Both the position numbers and the translations under genes were made by a program. From positions 1,054,001 to 1,118,000 of the forward strand of contig OY752145.1 of NCBI GenBank assembly GCA_963573315.1: a stretch of DNA of 64,000 nt. Direction: 5' to 3'. Shown here piece after piece: positions 30,092 through 40,237 of the stretch; position 1 is the first letter of the stretch; each line of letters starts with the position of its first letter. This DNA comes from Entomortierella parvispora (Eukaryota; Mortierellomycota; Mortierellomycetes; Mortierellales; Mortierellaceae). The notes below the pieces were generated by a model. That model did no database searches. It was not told where the DNA came from and worked only from the letters and a program-made list of their open reading frames with translations.

Positions 30092-32007
30092 AGACTGACG
30101 AGGACGAGACGAGAACGAGAACGACGAGGAGGTCAGGATAAGAAAGAAAAGGGGTGTTGTTTCGAGAGTGGATCGCTCGTTCTCTCGTGCTGTAGTGGAG
30201 TTCGTGTATCGTTGTGCCTGGGATGGTAGGGCGAAGGCGGGGGGGACAGAGCGTAGGATGAAAAAGATCTGTCGGTTGTGGATCTGGAGGGCAGCAGACA
30301 GAGACAATAGGCAAGACAGAGAACTCTGAAGTGGAGGAGAGCAGAGCAGGAGGAAGGAGGAAGGAGGAAGAGGAGAGAAAAGAAGAAGAGAGATGGAGAT
30401 GAGGAAAGAGGAGATGAAAAAGAGTGGAGACAAAGAGACAAAGAGAGGGAGCGAAAGAGAGGAGCAATGGTGCAATGGTGCAGATGCTGTCTAATTGTTT
30501 GCCAGCCATAGTCCATGGACACGGACAAGACTCAGTCGCTCAAGGAGAGAGCCTAGTCTACCAAACAATGCCCGGAGGAAGGAGAACGGAAGGGTCCACC
30601 CCAAAGGACACGGAATAACAGAATGGAGCGGACAAAAAAAACGGTCGTCGCTGCCTGGGCTAGGTGGAGTGGGAAGACGACAGAGGGGGGGGGGGCAATG
30701 GGTTGACAGAAGGAAGGAGGCAACAAAACTTGTTCTGGGCACAGGGGGTCGAGTGAAGGAGATGGGATGGGATGGGATGGGATGGCAACGCGACAAAGAA
30801 CAGACAGATCGAAAAGGGGGGGGGAAGCGATGGCAGAAAGGACAGGTCCAGAGAAGGAGGCATTCAGGCAGGAGGAGACGACGAGACGTGGGGACACACA
30901 CACAGGAGGGGGACGCGCAGGCGAGCAATTGAGCAACCGAAATGCAGACCAGGGCCACTGTGGGCATTGCCATGGGCAATGGTGCCGATCTTGCGTCGTC
31001 CTTTGGATTCTTTTCCTTCCTTCTGTCTCTTCTTCATGTCTGTGTGTCTGTCCTCCAAAGCGGACCATGGCGCGACCAAAAAAAAAAAAAAAAATTGCGC
31101 ACGGAGCAGCAAGACGCGGATCGGGAAAAAAAAAAAAAAAAGCTATTGCGAAAGGAAGGAAGGATGGGAATGAATCCTCCCCGTTGCCCCGTAGTTTGTT
31201 CGTTTGTTCGTTTGTTCGTTTGTTCGTTCGTTTGTTCGTTTATTCGTTCGTTTGCCTGCCCCTGCGTTCACAATTCCCTTCTGATTGCCTTTGCGTGCCC
31301 GCGTAAAGGGGCTGTTGCCGCCGCTGGCCTGGGGAACGCGTCTGGGACCCTGGCCCAAGAGGACCTGTTGTTGCCACCACTCAGTCACCATTCCTTCACT
31401 CCTTGCAGTGTGAAGGAGCAAAGGAGCAACGCCCGAGATGCAGCAGCACTTTCGAGTTTATTTTTGGCGGCATGGACGAACAGAACAATCCACCGAGGAT
31501 CGCACAGACGGTCGGTCGGTCTTTATTACAATCTCCGGTGCACCCAGATCATCGATTCTTGTGCACCCTTGCCTCGGACAATCGTCTCGGGCCTTGATTC
31601 GACCGAATGCAGTCAGGCGTGAATCGGCACCAGGAAGCATCCACCGAAGGAAGGACAGACTGGAAATACTCCTCCTCCCGCCCGCCTAATGCAGATGCAG
31701 AGTGGCGAAGGACATGCACAGACCACAGGTCACAAAACGCAAGTACAGGGAGGACAGCCCTTTGTGCAAGGCATGTGGTTTGATGCATGTCTATCCACCC
31801 TTGACGTCCTTAACTCTCCCCTTCCTTTTTGTTTCCAGGGAACCAATAGACTCTCGTTGCTCCGTGGTGGATCGGCAACAGGTCCACATTTGGATGTAGG
31901 AGTTGTGATGCATGGACTCTATCTCATCCGCACCCTCCATCTCCACTCTGGCATCGGCAACAAGTGTAACCACAACGACAGCCTCAATAACATTGATGAG
32001 TATTTGA
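30092..32007. other. 1.9-kb region upstream of BUB2: low complexity, no confirmed gene
   Basis: From 30092 to about 30950 the + strand is purine-rich (CT-rich on the BUB2 strand, the probable leader and promoter). It has G runs at about 30685-30696 and 30818-30827 and five tandem GGGAT units near 30759-30785. Two poly(A) runs lie at 31079-31095 and 31126-31140, and a TTTGTTCG repeat at 31194-31254. Around 31700-31790 a + strand frame contains a fragment resembling the end of a GATA zinc finger (SPLCKACGL), without the rest of the domain. I call no gene. Confidence 0.45.
31194..31254. repeat. TTTGTTCG-type tandem repeat
   Basis: About 60 bp built of TTTG and TTCG tetramers, mostly alternating as an 8-bp unit, with a few substitutions (TTTA once, doubled TTCG). 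Confidence 0.85.
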
Positions 32008-34375
32008 CTACAGGCCGCTTTGACCCTCATGTTCAAGATTATATATCCTTTTGTGTAGACCCGGAAATGGATGCGGACATTCCATCGCAGGGAATATAGA
32101 TTTCCAGAGACCAGAATGGCATTGTGGAGAATCTCTAATCATATCTGCAATCTCGCACAGTACTTCCCGGATAGCATGCGACTCTTGAAGCAGCACCGCA
32201 GAAGGAACTTGGTATGATAGGATATCAAAGAGGGTTGCAGCTGCAAGAAGCGTCCTTATTGACTCCGTGCCATCCGTCGCATGCCTCAATATAGGTAGAA
32301 TCCCAGTCATTAACTCTCGGAGAAACGGGGCAAAGAGTGCCACAGAGGATAGATCTAAGCTCTTCGGATCAGGCACTCCCGTCCACGTCATAAGCTCTTG
32401 AGCTGGAAAAAGGAGACTGAACAGCTGGAAACCTCGTACAAGGTCTACAGTCGATCCATTGGACACACGTGCTGCGTGGAGAAGCAGTCCCAACCAAGCA
32501 TCGAGGCATCTTGCGGCTATTTCGCCAGCCTAGATCAGATGGTGAACCAACGGGAAGAATATAAGTCCCTTTGCCGTCTTCACCTCAACTCCTTCATCTA
32601 CAATATTACTTACAGGCAAGGTGTTTCCGGCGTGCAGAAATGAGTCTCGATCAATGCGCTGGCACAAAGCCAACCACCACGCTAACCTTGAGACATACTG
32701 AGCTGGGGCCACCACGCTGTATCGTGTCAACATTTCTGTGAATTCTGACAGCTGATTGTCTGGTCGAGAACTCTGGATTGCCATGCAAAGTTCCCTACTT
32801 GATTCTGACAACAGCTTTTCAATGGAGCTGGACTTTTCTCTGGTCTTCAACACAGTGCAAAGCCTAGCGTGATTCCTGTTGTCGACTGGTATACTTTGTA
32901 GTTCATGCTGAACGAGCATTAAAGCGGCCAGCGCCTCGTCCTCTTTATCACGCAGTTTGAGAGCCAAATGAGCGAGTGAAGTGGCATCGATCAATGTGAA
33001 TTGGATTCCCTGGATATTACACGACTCCAGGAACAAAATGACCGCGGGCTTGTGGTCAACCTCATAGAAGGAAATGATCAAGTCTTGTTGGAGCAGCCTG
33101 CTCCACCTTCCAGCCGCCATGTACTAATGGCACAAAAGCTAAACACGTCAATACGCCAGACCTTAACCAATGCAACATGTCCTCAGGGTACCTACTTTAA
33201 CCATGCTCTCAGGATCCGTATATCGAATAGGATCTAATACCACCAAGTCTAGATATTGATAGAGTCTTTGTGTGACATCGATGAGTACTAAGCCTCGCTA
33301 TATGTAGGTCGAGGTATGGTGAAAAGACTTACTCAAGCTTTTGTTCTTCTGCGTGGGAAAGGGTCCTTGGGAGGCAACCTTTCTTGTTTGCAATTCGCTT
33401 CACCATGTTTCGAAATTCAATATCATCGAATGTGTCTTGAAGGAGCTAATATGAACAATCCTCTCTTATTTAGATGATAAACCTTGACCTGAGATGAGAA
33501 CATTTCTCTTTCAATCAAGTGTCGACTAACCAGTGACTCGATGGCGCTTGAAAGCACGGAAGAAAACTCTGCTTCCTGCATGATAAATTGTGCCGGCTCC
33601 AAGATCAGCTTCATAGCTGACATCCTTGCGAGGGTGGGGAACGCGCTCTCGCTCATGATTTCCAAACAGAAACTGCTGGCGCAATGACGCAGCGGATCTA
33701 AGGAAAATCATACTACAGTTTAAGCAGACGGCAAGTAATCGAAATCAGAATCATCTATTCAAGCATACTAATACTCACAGCTCTCATCCATCATTTTCAA
33801 AAACATGCACAGCACCAAGAGATCCTGGCAGTCTTGAGATTGTGCACCATCCATGAGAGACGCCATTACAACATTAAACACCGATTTTGCGTTATTCTGG
33901 AGTATACACTGTGTTAGTATAAAAGTAGATCAATTTCGTCCGCTAACAGCTTGCTTTCGCTGCCGGTCATTTGTACCTCGAGCGACTGCTTGAAGGTGAA
34001 GACATCACTCTTTTGCAGGTTCACGATGGCAAAGAACAAACACGCGACTAGAGGCGACGTAGGCGGTCCACGAAAAGATTTGCTGGGAAGCGATCGAGCC
34101 CACTTGCTAGACACTGCCTCCAGTGTGCCCGGAACACCCAACGGAATGTTTCTCTGGACTAGACTTCCTGACTCCAGAGCATGATCCTGTACTTCTGTAA
34201 ACACTTCCGGGAGGTACGTGAGGCTGAGCCGATTCTCCATGGCGTCCTTGTAAAAGATCAGTACTGATGCCAAAAGTCGTCCTGGATCAGAATCGTGTGT
34301 GTCGGCATGAAGCCAAGGCGAGCGATGTGTTGCATTCCGACGGCCTGGGGGCGCTGCGTCTGATCGGTGGTCCAT
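32008..34375 (-). CDS. Unrecognised helical protein, head to head with BRCA1-like gene
   Basis: Seven exons join in phase: 33977-34375, 33779-33896, 33531-33697, 33333-33445, 33196-33265, 32614-33123, 32008-32529. They encode 632 residues. Exon 5 uses a weak acceptor (CACAAAG) and is the least certain join. I do not recognise the family. The sequence is rich in Leu, Ala, Ser and Glu with the regular hydrophobic spacing of an all-alpha solenoid (for example QDCQDLLVLCMFLKMMDES; LAHLALKLRDKEDEALAALM; LFAPFLRELMTGILPILRHA). There is no signal peptide, membrane segment or cysteine cluster. Start codons of this gene and the RING-BRCT gene are only 167 bp apart, so both probably share a promoter. 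A role in the same process is possible but not shown. Confidence 0.75.
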
Positions 34376-34542
34376 GTTGCTGAATGGAGGAATGAAAGAA
34401 GCAGGAGAAGCACGAATAAAGGGTCCGCGCTCGAACCAAATTTTACTTGGAATAAAAAATGGTGGCAAAAATGTTCTGTGTTCAGCCCCTCTCTGCACCT
34501 CTTGTCAACATCTCTTCTCTCGCCCACACGCGACATGATCTC
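34376..34542. promoter_or_regulatory. Compact bidirectional promoter of the BRCA1-like pair
   Basis: Only 167 bp separate the two chosen start codons, or 83 bp if the upstream in-frame ATG at 34459 is used for the RING gene. Positions 34480-34535 are CT-rich and look like a 5' leader. Confidence 0.5.
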
Positions 34543-36663
34543 ATGACAAGGGCACTGGATCCACAAGACCGAGGAGCCATCTCTCAGGATGCAGCCGATG
34601 TTCCTAGAGAACAGGAGATTCTTCCCGACACCTTCGAAGGCATTCTGCTTCGAATGGCTGAGGAACTCAAATGTCCCATTTGGTAAGATTCTTTGGCTTG
34701 GCCATTCCTTCAAACAATACCACTCTGTAACAAGCCCTAATCGGCTTTTCTCCGTTATCGCTATCCTTAGCCTTGGGACCATGGAGGAGCCACGCTCGAC
34801 TGGCTGCAACCATATATTCTGCAAGGAGTGCATCTATCAGGCGCTGGATCGCAAAGGTGGATGCCCACTTTGCAAGGACAATGTGACAAAGCGTAGTCTG
34901 AATCGGCTAGAACATCTGGAGAACATCATCAAAGCATACCAGCGTCTCAGGGAATCTTATGAACAGGAGACTGGCACTGGTATGCTGTTTTTTTCGTGGA
35001 TTCTTGGTCAGAAACGAACTCCACCATTAACAAGCTGTGTCCATTTGGCCTCTTTAGCCTTGTCGCAAATCCCCAGAAACTATAGATCAGACGCACAGGA
35101 AAACCTCACTCAGCTTTATCCGTACGCCGAAAAGTCGGGTGAATCATCACATTGTGCCACTCCACCGACGACAACATTTGTGAAACAACAACCTCCAAAG
35201 GAACCTGTGCTCCCACTTCTTGCAGATATTCATCCGCCTAGTAACCCACCTGAAGACATGGAACTTGATGTATTTAATGTGAACTTGGACTCTGTTTCGG
35301 AGTCAGAAGCTGCTGCCTTGGCAGAAAAGATGCTGGCCATCATCACACTCAGTTCCTCTCGACTCAATCTTGGCCCACCCACTATCACAGGACCATCGCC
35401 TATTGAGCCTCCTCCACTTTCACAACCAACAGCACCACAACCTCTGATGTCTGAGATACATCCCGCAGATATGGCAATTGTAAAACAGGAAAAATCCGAC
35501 CTATCCGATGTGCCTACATTCCCGCCTCAAGTGAACGAGCCTCCTCTTCTTTTTCCCAAAGAAGAACAGTCTGCTCCGATGCTTACTCACGCTTCAGATC
35601 GAGTAAAGGAGTCGGAGGAAAAGGAATTTATTTTGTGTGGAACCAGCCTAACTTCTTCCAAGAAGGTATCGATATGGATCATGCTTTTTTTATGACAGTG
35701 GGATGGGACAGCAACTGATGCCCAAATATTGTATTCCTCTAGATGCGATTGGAAACTGTATCAAAAGCACTCAAGGCAAAGACAGTTGACGATCTCTCTA
35801 CGAGATGCACTCATGTTGTTCTGAATATTAGTAAGTCGTCTTGCACTCTCACGTGGTTTTATCTTTGATTATCAGAGCTGACGCGCCTATTTTTGATCAT
35901 AGCCGAGAAACAATGTTTAGAAGGAGGTGGACGAACCGTCAAGTTTTTCCTTGGTCTCTTACGAGGATCCTGGGTCCTGCGGTTCGAATGTAAGATATTT
36001 AAAGGATGTGGATGTTGGTGGAAATTGTATAGATCGAAACTGCATCCGACTAAACCTTGAGATCAATTGATCCGTAGGGTTGGAGGCGTCCATGGAAGCA
36101 GGTTACTGGGTCGATGAAAACCCCTTTTTGCTTTATAACAATGAATTTGGAAACAATGGCGCCGAAAGATCGCGTACAAGCTACGAGCATGGGGTAAGTT
36201 GGAGTTGGCGACCTGAACACTGCCTTGGTGGCAGCTCTCACCTCTAACAATCACACTGTTGTCTCCTCTTCTCTTCTTTTAATCAAAGAACCCCAAACTT
36301 TTCAGTGGCTATGAGATTCAACTCACTGGTGCCTTTGTTCGACCCTCGCGGGATGACATTGCACTAATGATTCGAGCAGGAGGTGGTAAAGTAGTATCGC
36401 AACTCTTCCGACAGGATACGCACTCTCAGGACAACCCCAACTCGACAAAGTCTCTAGTGAAGAAACATGTGCTGGTTTATGACCAAGTCAACGAAGGGGT
36501 TCTGAAAACGAAGAAGCTGCGCACAGAGGTGAAGGCATGTATGGAGCTTGCCCGACCTCTTGGCAAGAAAGTTGAAGTTGTGACAAGTGGAGAGTTGCTC
36601 AACTGCATAGCCCAATACGATCTGGATCTGATCAAAAGTTCAAGCGCGTTTTTTATTGATTAA
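34543..36663 (+). CDS. RING + tandem BRCT protein, BRCA1/BARD1-like
   Basis: Probable E3 ubiquitin ligase of the DNA damage response. Exons 34543-34682, 34771-34979, 35058-35665, 35743-35830, 35903-35989, 36078-36193 and 36289-36663 join in phase to 540 residues. An N-terminal C3HC4 RING spans residues 44-81 (KCPIC, TGCNHIFCKECI, GCPLC), the position it has in BRCA1 and BARD1. A Pro/Ser/Glu-rich linker follows (about 100-310). The C-terminus carries two BRCT repeats. The first (about 319-415) includes RTVKFFLGLLRGSWVLRFEWLEASMEAGYWVDENP, with the conserved Trp and the phosphate-pocket-like surroundings; the second (417-540) starts at LFSGYEIQLTGAF. No ankyrin repeats lie between, so the layout is BRCA1-like rather than full BARD1. 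Exon 2 to exon 3 skips 78 nt that stay open in frame. An alternative start is at 34459. Confidence 0.88.
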
Positions 36664-36729
36664 AGTGATATCGCTCCATATACCTTGCTCAATCCATCTA
36701 TTCATTTATCCATCTCTCTTGCTCAAATT

Positions 36730-37332
36730 TTAATAATCCTCGTGGTATTCGGGTTCATAATCGATGACCAGACTCCTGTCATCTTTATAGAGCCGTTGCC
36801 AATGTCCAAATCCACCGCGCAAGATGTGGACCTGTTGAGTCGAGTGTATCTGAGTCTCCTCTTCCTTCACCGCCAAGGCCTCAGACCACCGGCGCGCGGC
36901 CTTGGGACCTCGAACCTGAGACAGAGCACAGTGGAAAAAGAGTTGAGGGACATCCTTGTGCCTCTCGATCAAGACCGGAAGACGGTCCACAAGTTCGGAG
37001 GCAGGAATGTTCACACCTCCGGGGATATGGCCACCCTAAGAAAACAATTGGCTCTGTTAGGGATAGAACGGATCGTGCAAGGCAAAAAAAAACCGATGTT
37101 TCCCTTAACTGGTGGTACGGAAGGATAGGAGAAAAGATGGAGGAGAGCTGAACTAAAAAAGAGGGGAGGGGAGAGGACAAAGGGCCTTTGAAAAGAAATA
37201 TCCACGTACAACATAGTCGGCATCGCGGACATCAATCACCAGGTAGTCTTTGCCAGGAATCTTTGACTTGTCTTCAAGAAGAGCCTTCAGGACCTTAGAG
37301 TCCACATAGGTTGGTTGCTGGTGGCTGGACAT
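36730..37332 (-). CDS. Rhodanese-fold CDC25/Acr2-like phosphatase (Ych1/Ibp1 type)
   Basis: Small single-rhodanese-domain protein. Exons 37210-37332 and 36730-37035 join in phase to 142 residues, the usual size of yeast Ych1, fission-yeast Ibp1 and Acr2-type arsenate reductases. The catalytic loop HCALSQVRGPKAARRW gives the Cys-x5-Arg motif typical of this CDC25-related group. YLVIDVRDADYV and GGHIPGGVNIPASEL are standard rhodanese elements, and ILRGGFGHWQ lies near the end. Whether it acts as a protein phosphatase or an arsenate reductase cannot be read from the sequence. Its stop lies 66 bp from the stop of the BRCA1-like gene (convergent). A poly(T) stretch (about 37401-37419) and a TCACGTGT box (about 37433) lie upstream. 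Confidence 0.88.
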
Positions 37333-37503
37333 TGTCGCGTTCAGTCGTTGGATGAGGTGTCGGGCAAAAGAGCTCATCAAAAGCCTGGGGTGCGTGCATC
37401 TTTTTTTTTTTTTTTTTTTGAAGTTCAACAGGTCACGTGTTAGTGCACATTTTTTTTGGTTTACTTTTCTTTGAGAATCCTTTTTTTTTTACTGGTTTTT
37501 TTT

Positions 37504-39967
37504 TTATGAATGACTAGGCCGGCCATATTGAGCACCGTAGGAAACAGCCTCTGCAGTTTCGACAGCTTGGAACTGGTGGGATGCCAGATGGTAGTCCGTC
37601 TGGTAGTTGCCAGAGTAGAAACAGGAGCCACAAAGATCCGTTCCTCCAAACTCTTCACAGTTCATACAGGAATAACGTGTCCCCAAAATCGGCTCCACTC
37701 CACATGAATCGCACTAGATTTGAGAGAGAGAGAAAAAAAAAGATAAGCGGTCAGCCCACAGAAAAGAACAGTCGTACCATTGTACAGGTAAGAAACTTAC
37801 AGCAAACCCCAGATGACTGACAACCCCGTCTGTCGCTGCGGGAGTCCCATAACTATGGCTAGCGCCCATCATGTCCTGAACATTTTCCTCGTCATCTTCC
37901 TCGCTCATATATACAGTCGGTGCCGAGGAATAGTTCAAGTACTGTGTTCCTGATGTTCTTCCGAAACCTGAGCCCAGTAATGACTTTGCCTTTTGCTTCC
38001 TGGTCGACGGTGCAGAAGATCCAGAACGAGATCCTTCTTCTTTCTTCTTGGGTCGACTCGCCTTGGGTTTGGCGGCACCTTCGCCTCCTGGAGGGCCATC
38101 CTTTCGCTTCTTTCCCTTGGAAGGGGAAGTTCCTTTGGCCACAGGCTTCTTTGGCTCCAATGCATAGTTCATCCGACCAGGAGCCTCCAATCCTGCTTTG
38201 ACCAACTTGATAAAATACTTTTGAACTCGACTTGCCACTTGCTTTGGGGTTCGGGTGCCCATTGCCGCCGAGATCTTTTGAAATCGCTGCGCCGCCACTG
38301 GCTCATCTGGGTATTCGTCCAAAAGCTTCTCCAACAATCGTTGTTCGTCATCGCTCCAGGGGATGTTGAATAGTGGAGGCTTGGGTGGTTCTTCCCGAGC
38401 TCCGCTTCCTTCCCTAGAAGCGGTTTTGGTCTTGGAGGGTTGATTATCCACGACACTCCCGCTCATATGGTTGATGGTGATATTTCGGTTCTGGCCATTG
38501 CTCTGGTGAATAGACGCGATCGGGTCCGATGAAGAATGGGGAATGACTCCAGGAGAAGACAACGACGGCGCTCCTGTTAAATGGGCATCTGGATGACTTG
38601 GGTAGGCGTGGGTCTTCGCGTGATGATGATCCGTGACCGTTGCAGACCTGGCTCGAGATCCTGAAGCAGCCGGTTGGGCGCTAGAGTAAACAACGCCCTC
38701 CATCTCACTGGCAGAGGCTCCAACAGAGACACTGGGTGTTTGACTGTACTCCCGATCCCGTGGTACAAACTCTTGAGAGGTCTGTCTGGATAAGGGTCGG
38801 CTCTCAACCAAGTGGCCAGGATCGACCTTGGGCTGCTGCAATTGATTCTCGTCTCCGTAATTTCCTTCTATCCGACTGCCATTCAATCCATTCGTGTCTT
38901 GACTGGAATATTGTGGCTGATGGTGACGATGACCGACGTGAATACCAAGGCTTCGCGCTGTGTCTTTGACGGCCCGTGATCGCTCATAGGAGGGTGATCC
39001 TGCTCTGGAACGACTTTTTGAATTCAGAGATACAACATTACGACGGTCATTGCTGGAAGCAAACACCTTCGGGCCCTGTTGCGAAAGAAAAGAAAAGAAA
39101 AGTTCTCGATGAGGTCAGTTCACCTGCCTCTACTGGACCTTTGATTCTCCTTTGTTGCGACACTCAAACATACCAGGAAGCTGACGGTTTGAGGTTTTGT
39201 TGGTATGATTGGATTGGCTGGAGGATACTGGTACTTTGTCCATTCTATCGTAGGCGCAGGTAGGGTCTTTTGGCTGTCTGGATATCGAAATTCCTGGTGG
39301 TGGCAAGATACCGTGTTAGAAACCCATAACTTTTCCTGTTCTTATACAAAGAGCCTTTATCCATCCAGCGATACGGGGAACTCGTTCGTTCATACCTTGG
39401 TCTTGAGCTGCCTTAGAAATTCAAAAGGATTCTCCATGTGCTTTTCTTTAAGACTCTGAAGTCTTCCCACGTCCTTTGGTACTTGACTCAGCTGCCACTT
39501 GTACCGCTTAATAGCAAGTGCCAGTACTTCAAAGCTATGAGAAACAAAAAACGGGCCTTGGTTAAGATGAGTGATAAAAAAAACCAACGACTCAATGCCC
39601 TGATGCTGAGCATCTCTCAACCTTACTCATGCATGGCGTATTCCATCCTGCTCCTGACCCATTCCTCCTCATCCGCTGTCAATCCTAAAGGGCCTCGTGC
39701 TAACTCTTCCGTTGACCTAGGCGTGCTGGGGACTTGACTAGAGCCAGCATTGCTGCCATTGCTGTTGATACTGCTGTTGATGCCGCTGTTGCCATTGACC
39801 AGGGACTGCGCTATCCGCGGAGAATCCACTGATGCGCTGGGAAGAGCATCCGCCTGCGGAGCTGAAGGAGGGGTTAGTGCAGCTGTTGAAATGGCGGGCA
39901 GTAATGGAGGTGCTGGAGGGGTGAGGGACGAGATCTCCATGGTCTCTGGCTCCAACTTCAATGACAT
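37504..39967 (-). CDS. ZZZ3-like protein: Myb/SANT domain plus ZZ zinc finger
   Basis: Exons 39627-39967, 39396-39534, 37801-39075 and 37504-37713 join in phase to 654 residues. A short N-terminal helical element lies at about residues 95-160 ([18 protein letters not shown] through [15 protein letters not shown]). A long Ser/His-rich linker follows, then a Myb/SANT domain ([22 protein letters not shown] through [17 protein letters not shown]), a Lys/Pro-rich basic segment and a C-terminal ZZ finger. The ZZ finger has [29 protein letters not shown] and two closing His. The Myb-then-ZZ order with the [17 protein letters not shown] signature matches animal ZZZ3, a reader of histone H3 in the ATAC acetyltransferase complex. 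Here the ZZ is entirely carried by the last exon. A nuclear chromatin role is inferred. Confidence 0.85.
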
Positions 39968-40237
39968 GAGAACGGCTCTTCTACTGTTTGAGGGTGTAAT
40001 GTGTCTGCTATGATGGGTCCTATCCTTGCTGCTGCTGCCACCGGTCGCCCTTTCTTTTTTCTCAACTTTTGTTCAATAGTGATGCCGAGCGGTGAAGTTG
40101 CTGCCCTGTGATTGTGTCAGTGCTTCGTGTTTAATGGAGAAAGATGTGCACGTCTTCATTTTTTTTTTTTTTTTTGGTGAACCTCAAGCCACAATTTATT
40201 TTTTTTTTTTTTTCGGCGCGTCAAACAAACATCCCCC

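Noticed and set aside
30092-30475. Upstream extension of BUB2 exon 1 that reads like a hydrophobic signal/anchor segment
   Set aside because: It is a translation of the CT-rich leader (Leu/Ser/Phe/Pro only). The ATG at 30091 begins normal sequence.
31079-31140. Two long poly(A) runs considered as retrotransposon tails
   Set aside because: No reverse-transcriptase, target-site duplication or processed-gene body lies upstream of either run.
34980-35057. Reading through instead of splicing in the BRCA1-like gene
   Set aside because: The 78-nt segment is a multiple of three and lacks stops, but it has a GTATGC donor and TTTAG acceptor and codes atypical sequence; treated as an intron, though retention is possible.
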